This document shows positions 7,641 through 16,299 of a stretch of 64,000 nucleotides of DNA, in pieces (position 1 is the first letter of the stretch; each line of letters begins with the position of its first letter). A program made the translations under genes and the position numbers. This DNA is from Bacteroidaceae bacterium (GTDB taxonomy: Bacteria; Bacteroidota; Bacteroidia; Bacteroidales; Bacteroidaceae). The notes below the pieces were generated by a model that had not been told where the DNA came from, made no database searches, and saw only the letters and a list, made by a program, of their open reading frames with translations. Location of the stretch: NCBI GenBank assembly GCA_030843315.1, contig JAUUPT010000009.1, forward strand, positions 18,164 through 82,163, given 5' to 3'.

Positions 7641-8504
7641 TTAACGCAATGGCGGCATCTGGAAACGAGGTGGCGCAATCGTGGGTCCGCCACGCCATCT
7701 GTCACCATAAACGGCATCGCGAAAGATTTCATACAACAGTCCGCCGACATCGAGTCCAAGTTTGAATTTGTCGAAGTTATAATAAGGAATCACTATGGGG
7801 ACGGTTTCCCAACGGCCACGCATGGAATCGTAATAACGCTGCACTCCTATCTCTACACCAAAGCGGCTGGACATATCCAGCGACATGGTGGCACCATAGC
7901 GATGAGTATCCATTCCATACGTATTTCCGATAGCATACGAACCGAAAACCTTGAAGGCAATGCGCTCGGAAGGACGATACAACAAGGCGCCCGAAGCGCT
8001 GAATGCTTGTCCGGTAGCATGGATCATATTTATCTTCATGGCATTCATGCCGAGTTGGAACGACAGTTGCCGGTTAAGGGCATGCTGATACATCAGTGAA
8101 GCATCGTTGAAGCGCCCAATGCCCGGTACGCTGGTCTGTCCGCCGGAACCGAATAATGTGCCGTGGCTGAACTGCCCTACTACACCACTTGTGTTGTAAT
8201 CGCCCCGGAAGAGCAAAGAAGGATTGGTATGATAAGGCAGGTAGAGCGGTTCTTTCAGCGAGAAGTCGGGCAAGGAATATGAAGGACTCGATGGCAATAC
8301 AGAAGAGGGGACAAGCATTTCAGGAGAAAGCTCGAAGGAAGAGGAAAAAGGCTCGTTGATTTCAGGCTTTATCCGCACACTGTCGCGGGCAAAGCGCGTA
8401 CTGTCTTCCTGTGCTGAAAGCAGTTGAGAAGCAACAACCAGCAGTAAGAACAATCCTGAACGGATTCCGAAGCAAGAGATATTCACCTTTCGTTCCATAC
8501 GCAT
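7641..8504 (-). CDS. Predicted outer-membrane beta-barrel protein linked to a two-component system
   Basis: 287 residues. A signal peptide (ends near LLSAQ) is followed by a Pro/Ser-rich 60-residue linker and then alternating amphipathic strands (for example LSFQLGMNAMKINMIH, IAFKVFGSYAIGNTYG, FGVEIGVQRYYDSM). The C-terminus is proline-rich. This composition fits a small outer-membrane barrel conserved in Bacteroides; no named family is certain. It begins 14 bp after the response-regulator stop and is surely co-transcribed with it, which suggests it is a target or accessory of the same signalling pathway. Confidence 0.72.
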   Translation of the reverse strand: MRMERKVNISCFGIRSGLFLLLVVASQLLSAQEDSTRFARDSVRIKPEINEPFSSSFELSPEMLVPSSVLPSSPSYSLPDFSLKEPLYLPYHTNPSLLFRGDYNTSGVVGQFSHGTLFGSGGQTSVPGIGRFNDASLMYQHALNRQLSFQLGMNAMKINMIHATGQAFSASGALLYRPSERIAFKVFGSYAIGNTYGMDTHRYGATMSLDMSSRFGVEIGVQRYYDSMRGRWETVPIVIPYYNFDKFKLGLDVGGLLYEIFRDAVYGDRWRGGPTIAPPRFQMPPLR

Positions 8505-8518
8505 CCCTACCCATATCT

Positions 8519-9217
8519 TTAGGTTTCTATCAGCATCAGCCCTACCCCTTTCACCGTCTTGATAGTGACCGAATCATCCTCGGCAAGCAGTTTCCGCAAT
8601 TTCGTCACAAATACATCGAGACTACGGGATGCGAAATAATCATCCTCAGTATTCCAGAACTTGTCAAGAATAGCTTCACGGCGAATTACGTCTCCCCGCT
8701 TCTCACAAAGCATTTGCAACAAGCCTGCCTCGCGCACGGTCAGCGTCTTGTTCACCCCGGAAGAATGCTTCAACGTGGCATGTGTGGCATCCAGCATATA
8801 CTCCTTACCTATCTTGTAGCATTGGCTTTCATCTTTGGCTTTCTCGCCTTTGGAGAGTTTCAGCAAGGCATGGACGTGTGCATCCAGTTCTTCGGGGATA
8901 AACGGTTTCTTGATATAGTTGTTGGCACCTATTTCATAGCCCTTCACCACGTCTTTGGGCGAAACCAATGCCGAGGAAAACAAGATAGGTGTTTCCCCAT
9001 CCGTCTCACGAATACGTTTCACCATTGCATAGCCGTCCATAACGGGCATTTCGATATCGGAGACTATCACATCGGGATGATGTTCCTTCCATTGTCGCAA
9101 ACCTTCCTCGCCGTTACAGGCGGTAATTACCTCATAACCGCCTATCATATCTTCCAGACCACCTTGAATGATGTATCTCAGGCTGGCGTCGTCTTCTACC
9201 AATAATAACTTTATCAT
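8519..9217 (-). CDS. OmpR/PhoB-family response regulator
   Basis: 232 residues. The receiver domain (1-120) has acidic residues E8-D9-D10, phospho-acceptor D54 in VSDIEMP and K104 in YIKKPF. A winged-helix output domain (about 135-230) carries the LTVREAGLLQML and SLDVFVTKLRKLL segments. It should be phosphorylated by the kinase encoded just upstream and bind direct repeats in DNA. It is similar in build to RprY of B. fragilis, but the partner kinase differs, so I do not use that name. A -7 box TACTTTTG at 9252-9259 (minus) gives it its own promoter, with a 21/23-base match to the kinase promoter. Confidence 0.93.
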   Translation of the reverse strand: MIKLLLVEDDASLRYIIQGGLEDMIGGYEVITACNGEEGLRQWKEHHPDVIVSDIEMPVMDGYAMVKRIRETDGETPILFSSALVSPKDVVKGYEIGANNYIKKPFIPEELDAHVHALLKLSKGEKAKDESQCYKIGKEYMLDATHATLKHSSGVNKTLTVREAGLLQMLCEKRGDVIRREAILDKFWNTEDDYFASRSLDVFVTKLRKLLAEDDSVTIKTVKGVGLMLIET

Positions 9218-9251
9218 ATATCCGTATCTCCTATTTTACTGCTACACACTA

Positions 9252-9281
9252 CAAAAGTAATAATTTCTGCGTTACAATGAC
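9252..9281 (-). promoter_or_regulatory. Response-regulator promoter sharing an upstream element with the kinase promoter
   Basis: The minus strand has TACTTTTG as -7 box and, just upstream, AGAAATTATTA preceded by GTAACG. The plus-strand stretch starting CAAAAGTAATAATTTCT matches the kinase promoter region at 11588 in 21 of 23 bases. This suggests both are controlled together, perhaps by the regulator itself. Confidence 0.6.
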
Positions 9282-9297
9282 ACTGTATCTACCTATA

Positions 9298-11568
9298 TTA
9301 TAGAGGGAAGTGCAGTGTAAATTCGCTGTAACTCCCTTCTGTACTTTCCACACTCACCAAACCACCGTGAGCTTTCATCACCTGCATTACATAATTCAGC
9401 CCCAACCCAAAGCCCGATGCCCCAGTCTTGCGACTGCCGGAAGAGACTCTTTCGAATCTATCGAAAATCTTCTGCTGCTCCCTAAGAGGAATGCCGATAC
9501 CGTTATCACGTACCTTAACCACCGTATCAGATGCTGTCCTTTCGGCCGAAAGGATAACCCTCACTTCCCCACCGGAGTATTTTATAGCATTGTCTATCAA
9601 GTTGGAGAGCACTCCGTGCAGACAGAAAGCATCGGCATATACGGTGCAATTCTGCTCACAATCAATTCTGAAGTCGATGTTCTTCGCCGTCTTCAGTTGG
9701 AATTTCCCCGCCTGGTCTTGCAGAAGGGGTTTCAAGGCAATCTCCTCTTTATGCAGTTCCAGTTCGCCACGGTCAATCTGTGTAAGCATTACCACGCGGT
9801 TGGAGAGTGCCAGCAGATGCTCGCATTCATCCTTCATCGCCTGCTTGTATTTATCAACTTTACCGGGCTTATCTTCCAGTTTACCGCTATTCAGTATGTG
9901 TGCTCCCATCATAACAGATTGCAAGGGAGACTTCATATCGTGCACCATAGCGTAGGTAAAATCCTTTTGGAATTGCCGCAACCGGCGTTGTGCACGCAGC
10001 ATACGTATCTGCCAGAATACACAGAAGCACATAAATGCAGACAACAACTCCAAAGGCAGTAATAAGAACCGGATTTCATGAACGATTTTATTGAAAGGTG
10101 AGATAATCCCTTCTATATAGACAGTGCTGTCCTGGCTAAGAAAGATTTCCTTTGTCCCCACGTCCAGCACACCCGGAAAAGGTTTCCCCGTATAAATCAT
10201 CAACTGCCTGGAAGGATAGCGCAGCATACGAATGCCGCCCGTAAACCCACTGCCGGTCAGAAATATATTGTATATGGAATCCATGCGGTGCAAAGAAAAA
10301 GGAATAGGTACTTTACCATAATTATTCATGTAGTTTTGGCCTCTATAAGCATAATAGAGATACTCGCCTACCCGGTATTTCTCATAAGGGTCATCAACAC
10401 AAACATGTACGGGAATTTCTGCCAGGAATATCCCGGTTTTATGTTGAAAGCTGTCCAGTGCCTCCTTCTGCCTCACGAAGTAGGGAGAAGGAACATGAAT
10501 CTCTACTTCCGCCGAATCTTCGGAAGAATAAACCGGCTCACCAATAATACTATTATACATCGAATCGCGTAGCTGGACTTCTGTATAAAACACCATATTA
10601 AAAACATGATCCAACTGCCGCTTTACCGCCTCCTGCTTTTCGCCATACAGATAGCCTGCCCATATCATTATCAACACCAATCCACACGTCAGTCCCGCCG
10701 CAGGAACAAGGTTCCAGGAGATTTGTTTCTTCCTATTCTTTTGTTCTTCGGATTTGGCGGCGTTGAGTGTCCGCTCCGTCTCTTGCAGCATCTGCACCGT
10801 TTTTTCTTCTATGCTGCTCCATGCCGATTCCGGCATATCGGAGAGAATACTCCATACAGGGGTTTTCATCTGTTCCGCCAGATGCAGGAAGTCTTTCCGC
10901 TGTCCTTCGATAGTGGACTGCTGTGCTGTAACAAAACGAAGCTGCCGGACAAAGGCAAACAGGATAATTCCCGCAATGAAGCAGGTGGAGAGCATCATCA
11001 ACAGCATCTTGCGTATGCCCCAAAAGAGAGGGGTATCGAGCACGGCTTCTACCGCAATATTCTTCTCTTTATATAGATAGGCTTTTTGCGAAGTAAACAC
11101 ACCCATGCCTACGGGAACATGTGGTTGTGTAAGTGCACAAGTCTCTCCGGTTTCTGCATTGAATTTGCGTATCAGTATCTTTCCTTCTATTCCTCTCCGT
11201 TCCAGTTTCTGAGACAAAAGCGTATCGAGTGTATGAATGGAAAGCTCTTTGACGTGATAGATTCTTTGCAAGACGGACGAGGTCTGCTGCGCGGCATAGA
11301 AACTATATCCGTTCTTGCTCTTCGACATGTAAGAATTGAGCATGCTGTAAGGCATGAAGTTCAGGTGCGTATAAGTGCCCTTATGCAAGGGCAACGCATC
11401 TACTTGCACCTGTACGGCTTCGATAAACGACTGTTCGAAGCAATCGTTCAAAGTAGCTTCCGTCTCTTTTACATAATCGTCGTGAACCCGATACAGACCT
11501 ACACTTTGCAAGGAAAGTATGAGTAATAGAAGGACTATTGATAGAGAAATAAGCGTACGTACTTTCAT
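9298..11568 (-). CDS. Double-module sensor histidine kinase with a degenerate first kinase half
   Basis: 756 residues. Order: membrane helix (5-25), periplasmic region (26-183), helix (184-207), a dimerisation-like segment (RKDFLHLAEQMKTPVWSIL, 224-242) and coiled coil (250-282), helix (288-308), second periplasmic region (309-498), helix (499-520), true dimerisation helix with DFTYAMVHDMKSPLQSVM (phospho-His H543), and ATPase domain with the N box NLIDNAIKYS, DNGIGIP and GFGLGL. The first dimerisation-like segment aligns with the second, but the His position is occupied by Glu/Gln, so it cannot be phosphorylated. It resembles an internal duplication of a sensor unit in which only the second copy kept kinase activity. 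It pairs with the response regulator 80 bp downstream. Confidence 0.9.
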   Translation of the reverse strand: MKVRTLISLSIVLLLLILSLQSVGLYRVHDDYVKETEATLNDCFEQSFIEAVQVQVDALPLHKGTYTHLNFMPYSMLNSYMSKSKNGYSFYAAQQTSSVLQRIYHVKELSIHTLDTLLSQKLERRGIEGKILIRKFNAETGETCALTQPHVPVGMGVFTSQKAYLYKEKNIAVEAVLDTPLFWGIRKMLLMMLSTCFIAGIILFAFVRQLRFVTAQQSTIEGQRKDFLHLAEQMKTPVWSILSDMPESAWSSIEEKTVQMLQETERTLNAAKSEEQKNRKKQISWNLVPAAGLTCGLVLIMIWAGYLYGEKQEAVKRQLDHVFNMVFYTEVQLRDSMYNSIIGEPVYSSEDSAEVEIHVPSPYFVRQKEALDSFQHKTGIFLAEIPVHVCVDDPYEKYRVGEYLYYAYRGQNYMNNYGKVPIPFSLHRMDSIYNIFLTGSGFTGGIRMLRYPSRQLMIYTGKPFPGVLDVGTKEIFLSQDSTVYIEGIISPFNKIVHEIRFLLLPLELLSAFMCFCVFWQIRMLRAQRRLRQFQKDFTYAMVHDMKSPLQSVMMGAHILNSGKLEDKPGKVDKYKQAMKDECEHLLALSNRVVMLTQIDRGELELHKEEIALKPLLQDQAGKFQLKTAKNIDFRIDCEQNCTVYADAFCLHGVLSNLIDNAIKYSGGEVRVILSAERTASDTVVKVRDNGIGIPLREQQKIFDRFERVSSGSRKTGASGFGLGLNYVMQVMKAHGGLVSVESTEGSYSEFTLHFPL

Positions 11569-11587
11569 ATCATCTTTATTTCATCTG

Positions 11588-11595
11588 CAAAAGTA
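11588..11595 (-). promoter_or_regulatory. -7 box of the histidine kinase
   Basis: TACTTTTG on the minus strand (CAAAAGTA on plus), 20 bp upstream of the start codon, preceded by the element shared with the regulator promoter. Confidence 0.6.
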
Positions 11596-11603
11596 ACAAT
11601 TTC

Positions 11604-11634
11604 TACGTTAACGTAACGATAACATTGCGATAAC
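11604..11634. promoter_or_regulatory. Three CGwTAAC boxes at 11-bp spacing: probable response-regulator operator
   Basis: CGTTAAC at 11606, CGATAAC at 11617 and CGATAAC at 11628 are spaced exactly 11 bp, the pitch used by PhoB/OmpR-type regulators. The first box is embedded in a 12-bp palindrome TACGTTAACGTA (11604-11615). The boxes lie between the divergent kinase gene and the third DUF3836 gene, upstream of both -7 boxes. Confidence 0.7.
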
Positions 11635-11656
11635 CTAAAAGATTTTCGCCCTACCC

Positions 11657-11664
11657 TATCTTTG
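11657..11664 (+). promoter_or_regulatory. -7 box of the third DUF3836 gene
   Basis: TATCTTTG matches the Bacteroides TAnnTTTG consensus. It lies 23 bp downstream of the last 11-bp-spaced box and about 75 bp ahead of the start codon, leaving a leader of roughly 65-70 nt. Confidence 0.65.
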
Positions 11665-11738
11665 CAATGTCGAAAGGGAACAACTCCCCGCAAGACAAGA
11701 ACCAAAACAAAAATGTATAACTTAAAAAATAAACAATT

Positions 11739-12221
11739 ATGAAGACTTTAGTAATTTCAGTAATCATCGCAATGACATCCGTAGTAAATGCAGTAGCCGG
11801 TAACCGTGTAAACCAATTTGCCTACAACACCGAAACAAACGAAGGACGCGTGCAGACGCAGACCGTATTCAAGGTAGAAAACAACAAGTACCTGCACAAC
11901 CACGTGAAGTACAACTACATCTACGACAACGCCGGCCGCGTTTCCCGCAAAGAAGTGCTGAAGTGGAACGAAAACACACAACGCTTTGAGAACCATCACA
12001 GCCTGAACTTCTTCTACAGCGATGAAGTAACCATCGAATATGCTATGTGGAACGAGAAAGACAGTGCTTACTCAAACATCAAAGAAAAGGCCGTTTACCA
12101 GCTCAATGACGGTACAATGCGCTATCTGAGCTACGAATGGAATGAGAAAGCAAACGAATGGAAACTGGACACAGAGCATGATGCTATCTATTGGGGCGAA
12201 TCCTTGCTGGCAAGCAAATGA
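11739..12221 (+). CDS. DUF3836 small secreted protein, divergent copy 3
   Basis: 160 residues: signal peptide ending near AVAG, then the DUF3836 pattern (YLHNHVKYNYIYDNAGRVSRKEVLKWNENTQRF, EVTIEYAMWNEKDSAYSNIKEKAVYQLNDG) plus an extra C-terminal strand pair (RYLSYEWNEKANEWKL). It is clearly homologous to the copies at 5455 and 7030 but longer, and it is controlled differently: an ordinary TATCTTTG promoter beside the 11-bp-spaced boxes instead of a sigma-54 promoter. Its divergent position next to the kinase makes it the best candidate target of this two-component system. Molecular function unknown. Confidence 0.85.
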   Translation: MKTLVISVIIAMTSVVNAVAGNRVNQFAYNTETNEGRVQTQTVFKVENNKYLHNHVKYNYIYDNAGRVSRKEVLKWNENTQRFENHHSLNFFYSDEVTIEYAMWNEKDSAYSNIKEKAVYQLNDGTMRYLSYEWNEKANEWKLDTEHDAIYWGESLLASK

Positions 12222-12229
12222 TAACACTT

Positions 12230-13108
12230 TTACTTCTTCCCTGCGCAATATACTCCACTCAATATCAATACCGCACCCATAAGTGCCATTATGGTCAATT
12301 GCTCTCCCAGCAGGAAAGCAGAGCCTACCAACGTGAAAAGTGGATTGAGATAAATGTAATTGGAAGCCCGCACCGTGCCCAGTTGTTTCAGTACCAAGTT
12401 CCATACCGCAAAGCAGATTAAGGAAGCCAGTACGCCCAAGAACAGAAGATTCAACAGAACGGCAGGCTCCGTCAGCCTCGCTACATCGAACTGCCAGGGA
12501 CGGACGAGGAAGGCGGGAAGAATGGTCAGCACGCCATAAAAGAATATTTTACGGGTAATGAAAACAGTACTGTAACGATCGGCCATCTTCCGCATTATCA
12601 AACTATAAAATGCCCACGAAAAGGCGGCAAGCAATGTAAGGAAATCACCCAACGGAGAAAGTTTCAATACGAAATGACCGTTATAAACCACCAGTGCCAC
12701 GCCCACCAATGCCAGCAAAGAACCGCCTATCAGGCTGCGGGTAGCTTTTTCCTTCTTATAAATCAGCAGAGAAAGGATTGTAGTAAGCAGCGGCGTGGTG
12801 CAGACAATGAATGCTACGTTCGTTGCCAACGTTATCTCCAAAGCGGTGTTCTCCGTCAGAAAGTAGAACGAACCACCCGTGATACCGCCCAGAAATAGCC
12901 AAAGTTCATCTTTCCAGTTATCGGCAAAGAGCCTGCGGGGAGAAATAAACCAAATGCCCACATAAGCAATCAGAAAACGCAGCAGGAATATTTCCTGAGG
13001 AGAAAGTCCGTGTCCGATTAATACTTTCGTAGAGATGAATGTCAACCCCCATATTGCTACTGTGCAAATGGCAATCAGGTGGTAAGTGTAGTTTTTCTTT
13101 GGATTCAT
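12230..13108 (-). CDS. DMT-superfamily transporter (EamA type)
   Basis: 292 residues with ten predicted membrane helices arranged as two EamA repeats (IAICTVAIWGLTFISTKVL opens the first; LGDFLTLLAAFSWAFYSLIM opens the second). It is an inner-membrane exporter or permease for small metabolites; the substrate cannot be told. It converges with the DUF3836 gene with only 8 bp between stops, so the two transcripts may overlap. The promoter -7 is TATCTTTG (minus, 13135-13142), 27 bp upstream of the start. Confidence 0.9.
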   Translation of the reverse strand: MNPKKNYTYHLIAICTVAIWGLTFISTKVLIGHGLSPQEIFLLRFLIAYVGIWFISPRRLFADNWKDELWLFLGGITGGSFYFLTENTALEITLATNVAFIVCTTPLLTTILSLLIYKKEKATRSLIGGSLLALVGVALVVYNGHFVLKLSPLGDFLTLLAAFSWAFYSLIMRKMADRYSTVFITRKIFFYGVLTILPAFLVRPWQFDVARLTEPAVLLNLLFLGVLASLICFAVWNLVLKQLGTVRASNYIYLNPLFTLVGSAFLLGEQLTIMALMGAVLILSGVYCAGKK

Positions 13109-13157
13109 ACGTTCGTTCGCCTGTAAGTTGCGGACAAAGATACATCATTTTAAATAA

Positions 13158-13280
13158 AAAGGGATGGAATCTTCTCAGACTTCATCCCTTGAAATATCCT
13201 AAAAATCTTTTTCTGTAAAATCCTATTGAACTAATTTAGCTATTACTTGTATTACAAACAAAAAATTAGTTTTAAAAGCA
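13158..13280 (-). ncRNA. Candidate small RNA with own promoter and terminator
   Basis: On the minus strand a -7 box TATATTTG (13286-13293) is followed by about 120 nt without a coding frame. The stretch ends in the hairpin AAGGGATG...CATCCCTT (13159-13190) and a TTTTTATTT tail. The body contains a second possible stem, AACTAATTT pairing with AAATTAGTT. The terminator lies upstream of the DMT promoter and cannot belong to any annotated gene, which is the main reason to propose a separate transcript. Confidence 0.45.
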
Positions 13281-13369
13281 CATCACAAATATAGGTAATA
13301 AAAAATGAATTATCAAGCGTTAAGCTGTGTTTTTTATACTACTTATATATAAATCTGAAAATAAACCCG

Positions 13370-13406
13370 TAACTTTGCACCGATATTAACCAGTTATTAA
13401 CTGGTT
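13370..13406 (+). promoter_or_regulatory. leuS promoter and leader palindrome
   Basis: -7 box TAACTTTG at 13370-13377, and within the presumed 5' leader a 19-bp perfect palindrome AACCAGTTATTAACTGGTT (13388-13406). The palindrome begins about one turn after the -7 box, where a repressor or an RNA hairpin could act. Confidence 0.5.
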
Positions 13407-13456
13407 TAAACCATAGAACTAACAGTGTTTTCAACAATATACTAACAAATACCATT

Positions 13457-16294
13457 ATGGAATACAATTTCAGGGAGATTGAAAAGAAATGGCAGAAACG
13501 GTGGGTGGAGAATAAAACCTACCAAGTGACGGAAGACGAAAAGAAGCAGAAATTCTATGTGCTGAATATGTTCCCCTACCCATCCGGTGCGGGCTTGCAC
13601 GTAGGTCATCCGCTGGGATATATTGCTTCTGATATTTACGCCCGCTACAAACGACTGCAAGGTTTCAATGTTCTCAATCCCATGGGATATGATGCTTACG
13701 GACTTCCCGCTGAACAGTACGCCATACAAACGGGACAGCACCCTGCCATTACTACCGTCAACAATATCAACCGCTATCGCGAGCAGTTGGACAAAATCGG
13801 TTTCTCCTTCGACTGGAACCGCGAAATCCGTACTTGCGAACCCGAATATTATCACTGGACCCAATGGGCTTTCCAGAAGATGTTCAACAGCTACTACTGC
13901 AACGACGAAAAGCAGGCACGTCCCATCCAGGAGCTGATTGACGCATTCGCCATATACGGCAACGAAGGTCTGAATGCCGCTTGCAGCGAAGAACTCAGCT
14001 TCACCGCCCAGGAATGGAATGCCAAGAGCGAAAAAGAACAGCAGGAAATACTGATGAACTACCGCATCGCCTACCTGGGCGAAACAATGGTGAACTGGTG
14101 TCCCCAACTGGGAACCGTGCTCGCCAATGACGAGGTAGTGGACGGCGTATCAGAGCGTGGCGGCTTCCCCGTAGTTCAGAAGAAGATGCGCCAATGGTGT
14201 CTCCGTGTATCTGCCTATGCACAACGCCTGTTGGACGGACTTGATACCATCGACTGGACCGAATCCCTGAAAGAAACCCAAAAGAACTGGATAGGCCGCA
14301 GCGAAGGTGCCGAAATACAATTCAAGGTAAAGGACAGCGATATCGAGTTTACCATCTTCACCACCCGTGCAGATACGATGTTCGGTGTTACCTTTATGGT
14401 ATTGGCTCCCGAAAGCGAACTGGTGCCGCAACTCACTACCCCGCAACAGAAAGCAGAAGTAGACGCTTACCTGGAACGCACCAAGAAGCGTACCGAACGT
14501 GAACGCATTGCCGACCGCAGCGTTACCGGTGTATTCTCCGGAAGCTATGCCGTGAATCCTTTCACCGGCGAAGCTGTGCCCATCTGGATCAGCGACTATG
14601 TACTTGCCGGATATGGAACAGGTGCCATCATGGCCGTACCTGCACACGACAGCCGCGACTATGCTTTCGCCAAGCACTTCGGACTGGAAATACGTCCGTT
14701 GGTAGAAGGCTGTGACGTTAGCGAAGAAAGTTTCGATGCCAAAGAAGGTATCGTATGCAACTCTCCGCGCGAAGGCGTCGCTCCTTATTGCGACCTTTCA
14801 TTGAACGGACTGACCATCAAAGAAGCTATTGAAGCTACTAAGAAATACGTAAAAGAGCACAACCTGGGACGTGTGAAAGTAAACTTCCGCCTGCGCGATG
14901 CCATCTTCTCACGTCAGCGTTACTGGGGTGAACCATTCCCGGTTTACTACAAGGACGGAATGCCTTATATGATTGACGAAAGCTGTCTGCCCCTCGAACT
15001 CCCCGAAGTAGCCAAATTCCTGCCTACCGAAACAGGCGAGCCCCCATTGGGACACGCCACCAAGTGGGCTTGGGACACTGCGAACAAATGCGTGGTAGAA
15101 AACGAAAAGATAGACAATGCCACCATCTTCCCGCTGGAACTCAACACCATGCCCGGTTTTGCAGGTTCAAGCGCTTACTATCTGCGCTACATGGACCCGC
15201 ACAACCACACCGCCCTTGTCGACAAGAAAGTAGATGAATACTGGCGCAACGTAGACCTCTACGTAGGTGGTACCGAACATGCCACCGGTCACTTGATATA
15301 CTCCCGTTTCTGGAACAAATTCCTGCACGACCTGGGCGTTTCGGCAGTAGAAGAACCGTTCCAGAAGTTGGTGAACCAGGGTATGATTCAAGGCCGAAGC
15401 AACTTTGTTTATCGTATCAAAGACACCAATAAGTTCGTATCTCTGAACCTGAAAGACCAGTACGACACTACCCCACTCCATGTGGATGTAAACATCGTAT
15501 CCAACGATATCCTGGATCTCGAAGCCTTCAAAGCATGGCGTCCCGAATACGAAACGGCAGAGTTCATTCTCGAAGACGGCAAGTACATCTGCGGATGGGC
15601 TGTGGAAAAGATGAGCAAATCCATGTTCAACGTGGTCAATCCCGATATGATTGTAGAGAAATACGGTGCAGACACACTGCGTATGTACGAAATGTTCCTC
15701 GGCCCGGTAGAGCAATCAAAGCCCTGGGATACAAACGGCATAGACGGTGTACACCGCTTCATCAAGAAGTTCTGGAGCCTGTTCTACGACCGCAACAACA
15801 ACTATATGGTAACGGACGAACCTGCTACCAAGGACGAACTGAAATCACTGCACAAACTCATCAAGAAGGTAACGGGAGACATCGAACAGTTCTCTTATAA
15901 TACCAGTATCAGTGCTTTCATGATTTGCGTAAATGAGCTGTTCACACTGAAGTGCAACAAAAAGGAAATACTGAACCAGTTTGTCATCGTACTGGCTCCT
16001 TTCGCTCCCCACGTATGCGAGGAACTGTGGGAAACGCTGGGTAATACAGGTTCCGTATGTGATGCCCAATGGCCGCAACACAACGAAGAATACCTGGTGG
16101 AAGATACGATTAACTATACCATTTCCTTCAACGGAAAGGCACGTTTCAATATGGAGTTCCCTGCTGATGCAGCATCGGATGCCATCCAAACTGCTGTATT
16201 GGCCGACGAACGCTCTGCTAAATGGATAGAAGGCAAAGCCATCGCCAAGGTAATCGTAGTGCCTAAGAAGATTGTGAACATCGTTGTTAAATAA
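13457..16294 (+). CDS. leuS: Leucyl-tRNA synthetase
   Basis: 945 residues, normal for bacterial LeuRS. It charges tRNA-Leu with leucine in the cytoplasm. The class I signature HVGHP (HIGH motif) is at about residues 50-54 ([12 protein letters not shown]); the large editing insertion (about 230-430) includes the TTRADTMFG threonine-rich loop and [15 protein letters not shown]; the KMSKS motif is present exactly as [10 protein letters not shown] near residue 718. A C-terminal anticodon-binding helical domain follows. First gene of a three-gene rightward cluster with the YitT-type gene (5 bp gap) and rdgB. Confidence 0.98.
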   Translation: MEYNFREIEKKWQKRWVENKTYQVTEDEKKQKFYVLNMFPYPSGAGLHVGHPLGYIASDIYARYKRLQGFNVLNPMGYDAYGLPAEQYAIQTGQHPAITTVNNINRYREQLDKIGFSFDWNREIRTCEPEYYHWTQWAFQKMFNSYYCNDEKQARPIQELIDAFAIYGNEGLNAACSEELSFTAQEWNAKSEKEQQEILMNYRIAYLGETMVNWCPQLGTVLANDEVVDGVSERGGFPVVQKKMRQWCLRVSAYAQRLLDGLDTIDWTESLKETQKNWIGRSEGAEIQFKVKDSDIEFTIFTTRADTMFGVTFMVLAPESELVPQLTTPQQKAEVDAYLERTKKRTERERIADRSVTGVFSGSYAVNPFTGEAVPIWISDYVLAGYGTGAIMAVPAHDSRDYAFAKHFGLEIRPLVEGCDVSEESFDAKEGIVCNSPREGVAPYCDLSLNGLTIKEAIEATKKYVKEHNLGRVKVNFRLRDAIFSRQRYWGEPFPVYYKDGMPYMIDESCLPLELPEVAKFLPTETGEPPLGHATKWAWDTANKCVVENEKIDNATIFPLELNTMPGFAGSSAYYLRYMDPHNHTALVDKKVDEYWRNVDLYVGGTEHATGHLIYSRFWNKFLHDLGVSAVEEPFQKLVNQGMIQGRSNFVYRIKDTNKFVSLNLKDQYDTTPLHVDVNIVSNDILDLEAFKAWRPEYETAEFILEDGKYICGWAVEKMSKSMFNVVNPDMIVEKYGADTLRMYEMFLGPVEQSKPWDTNGIDGVHRFIKKFWSLFYDRNNNYMVTDEPATKDELKSLHKLIKKVTGDIEQFSYNTSISAFMICVNELFTLKCNKKEILNQFVIVLAPFAPHVCEELWETLGNTGSVCDAQWPQHNEEYLVEDTINYTISFNGKARFNMEFPADAASDAIQTAVLADERSAKWIEGKAIAKVIVVPKKIVNIVVK

Positions 16295-16299
16295 TAGAT

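Larger units (their letters stand above)
13109..13456. other. Divergent region between DMT transporter and leuS
   Basis: A 348-bp AT-rich spacer. From left to right it holds the DMT promoter (13135-13142), a candidate minus-strand small RNA with its own terminator and promoter (13158-13293), the leuS promoter (13370-13377) and a palindrome in the leuS leader (13388-13406). No protein-coding frame is convincing. Confidence 0.6.

Noticed and set aside
13378..13456. T-box or amino-acid attenuator ahead of leuS
   Set aside because: No specifier loop, no T-box consensus and no terminator/antiterminator pair. Only a short palindrome is visible.
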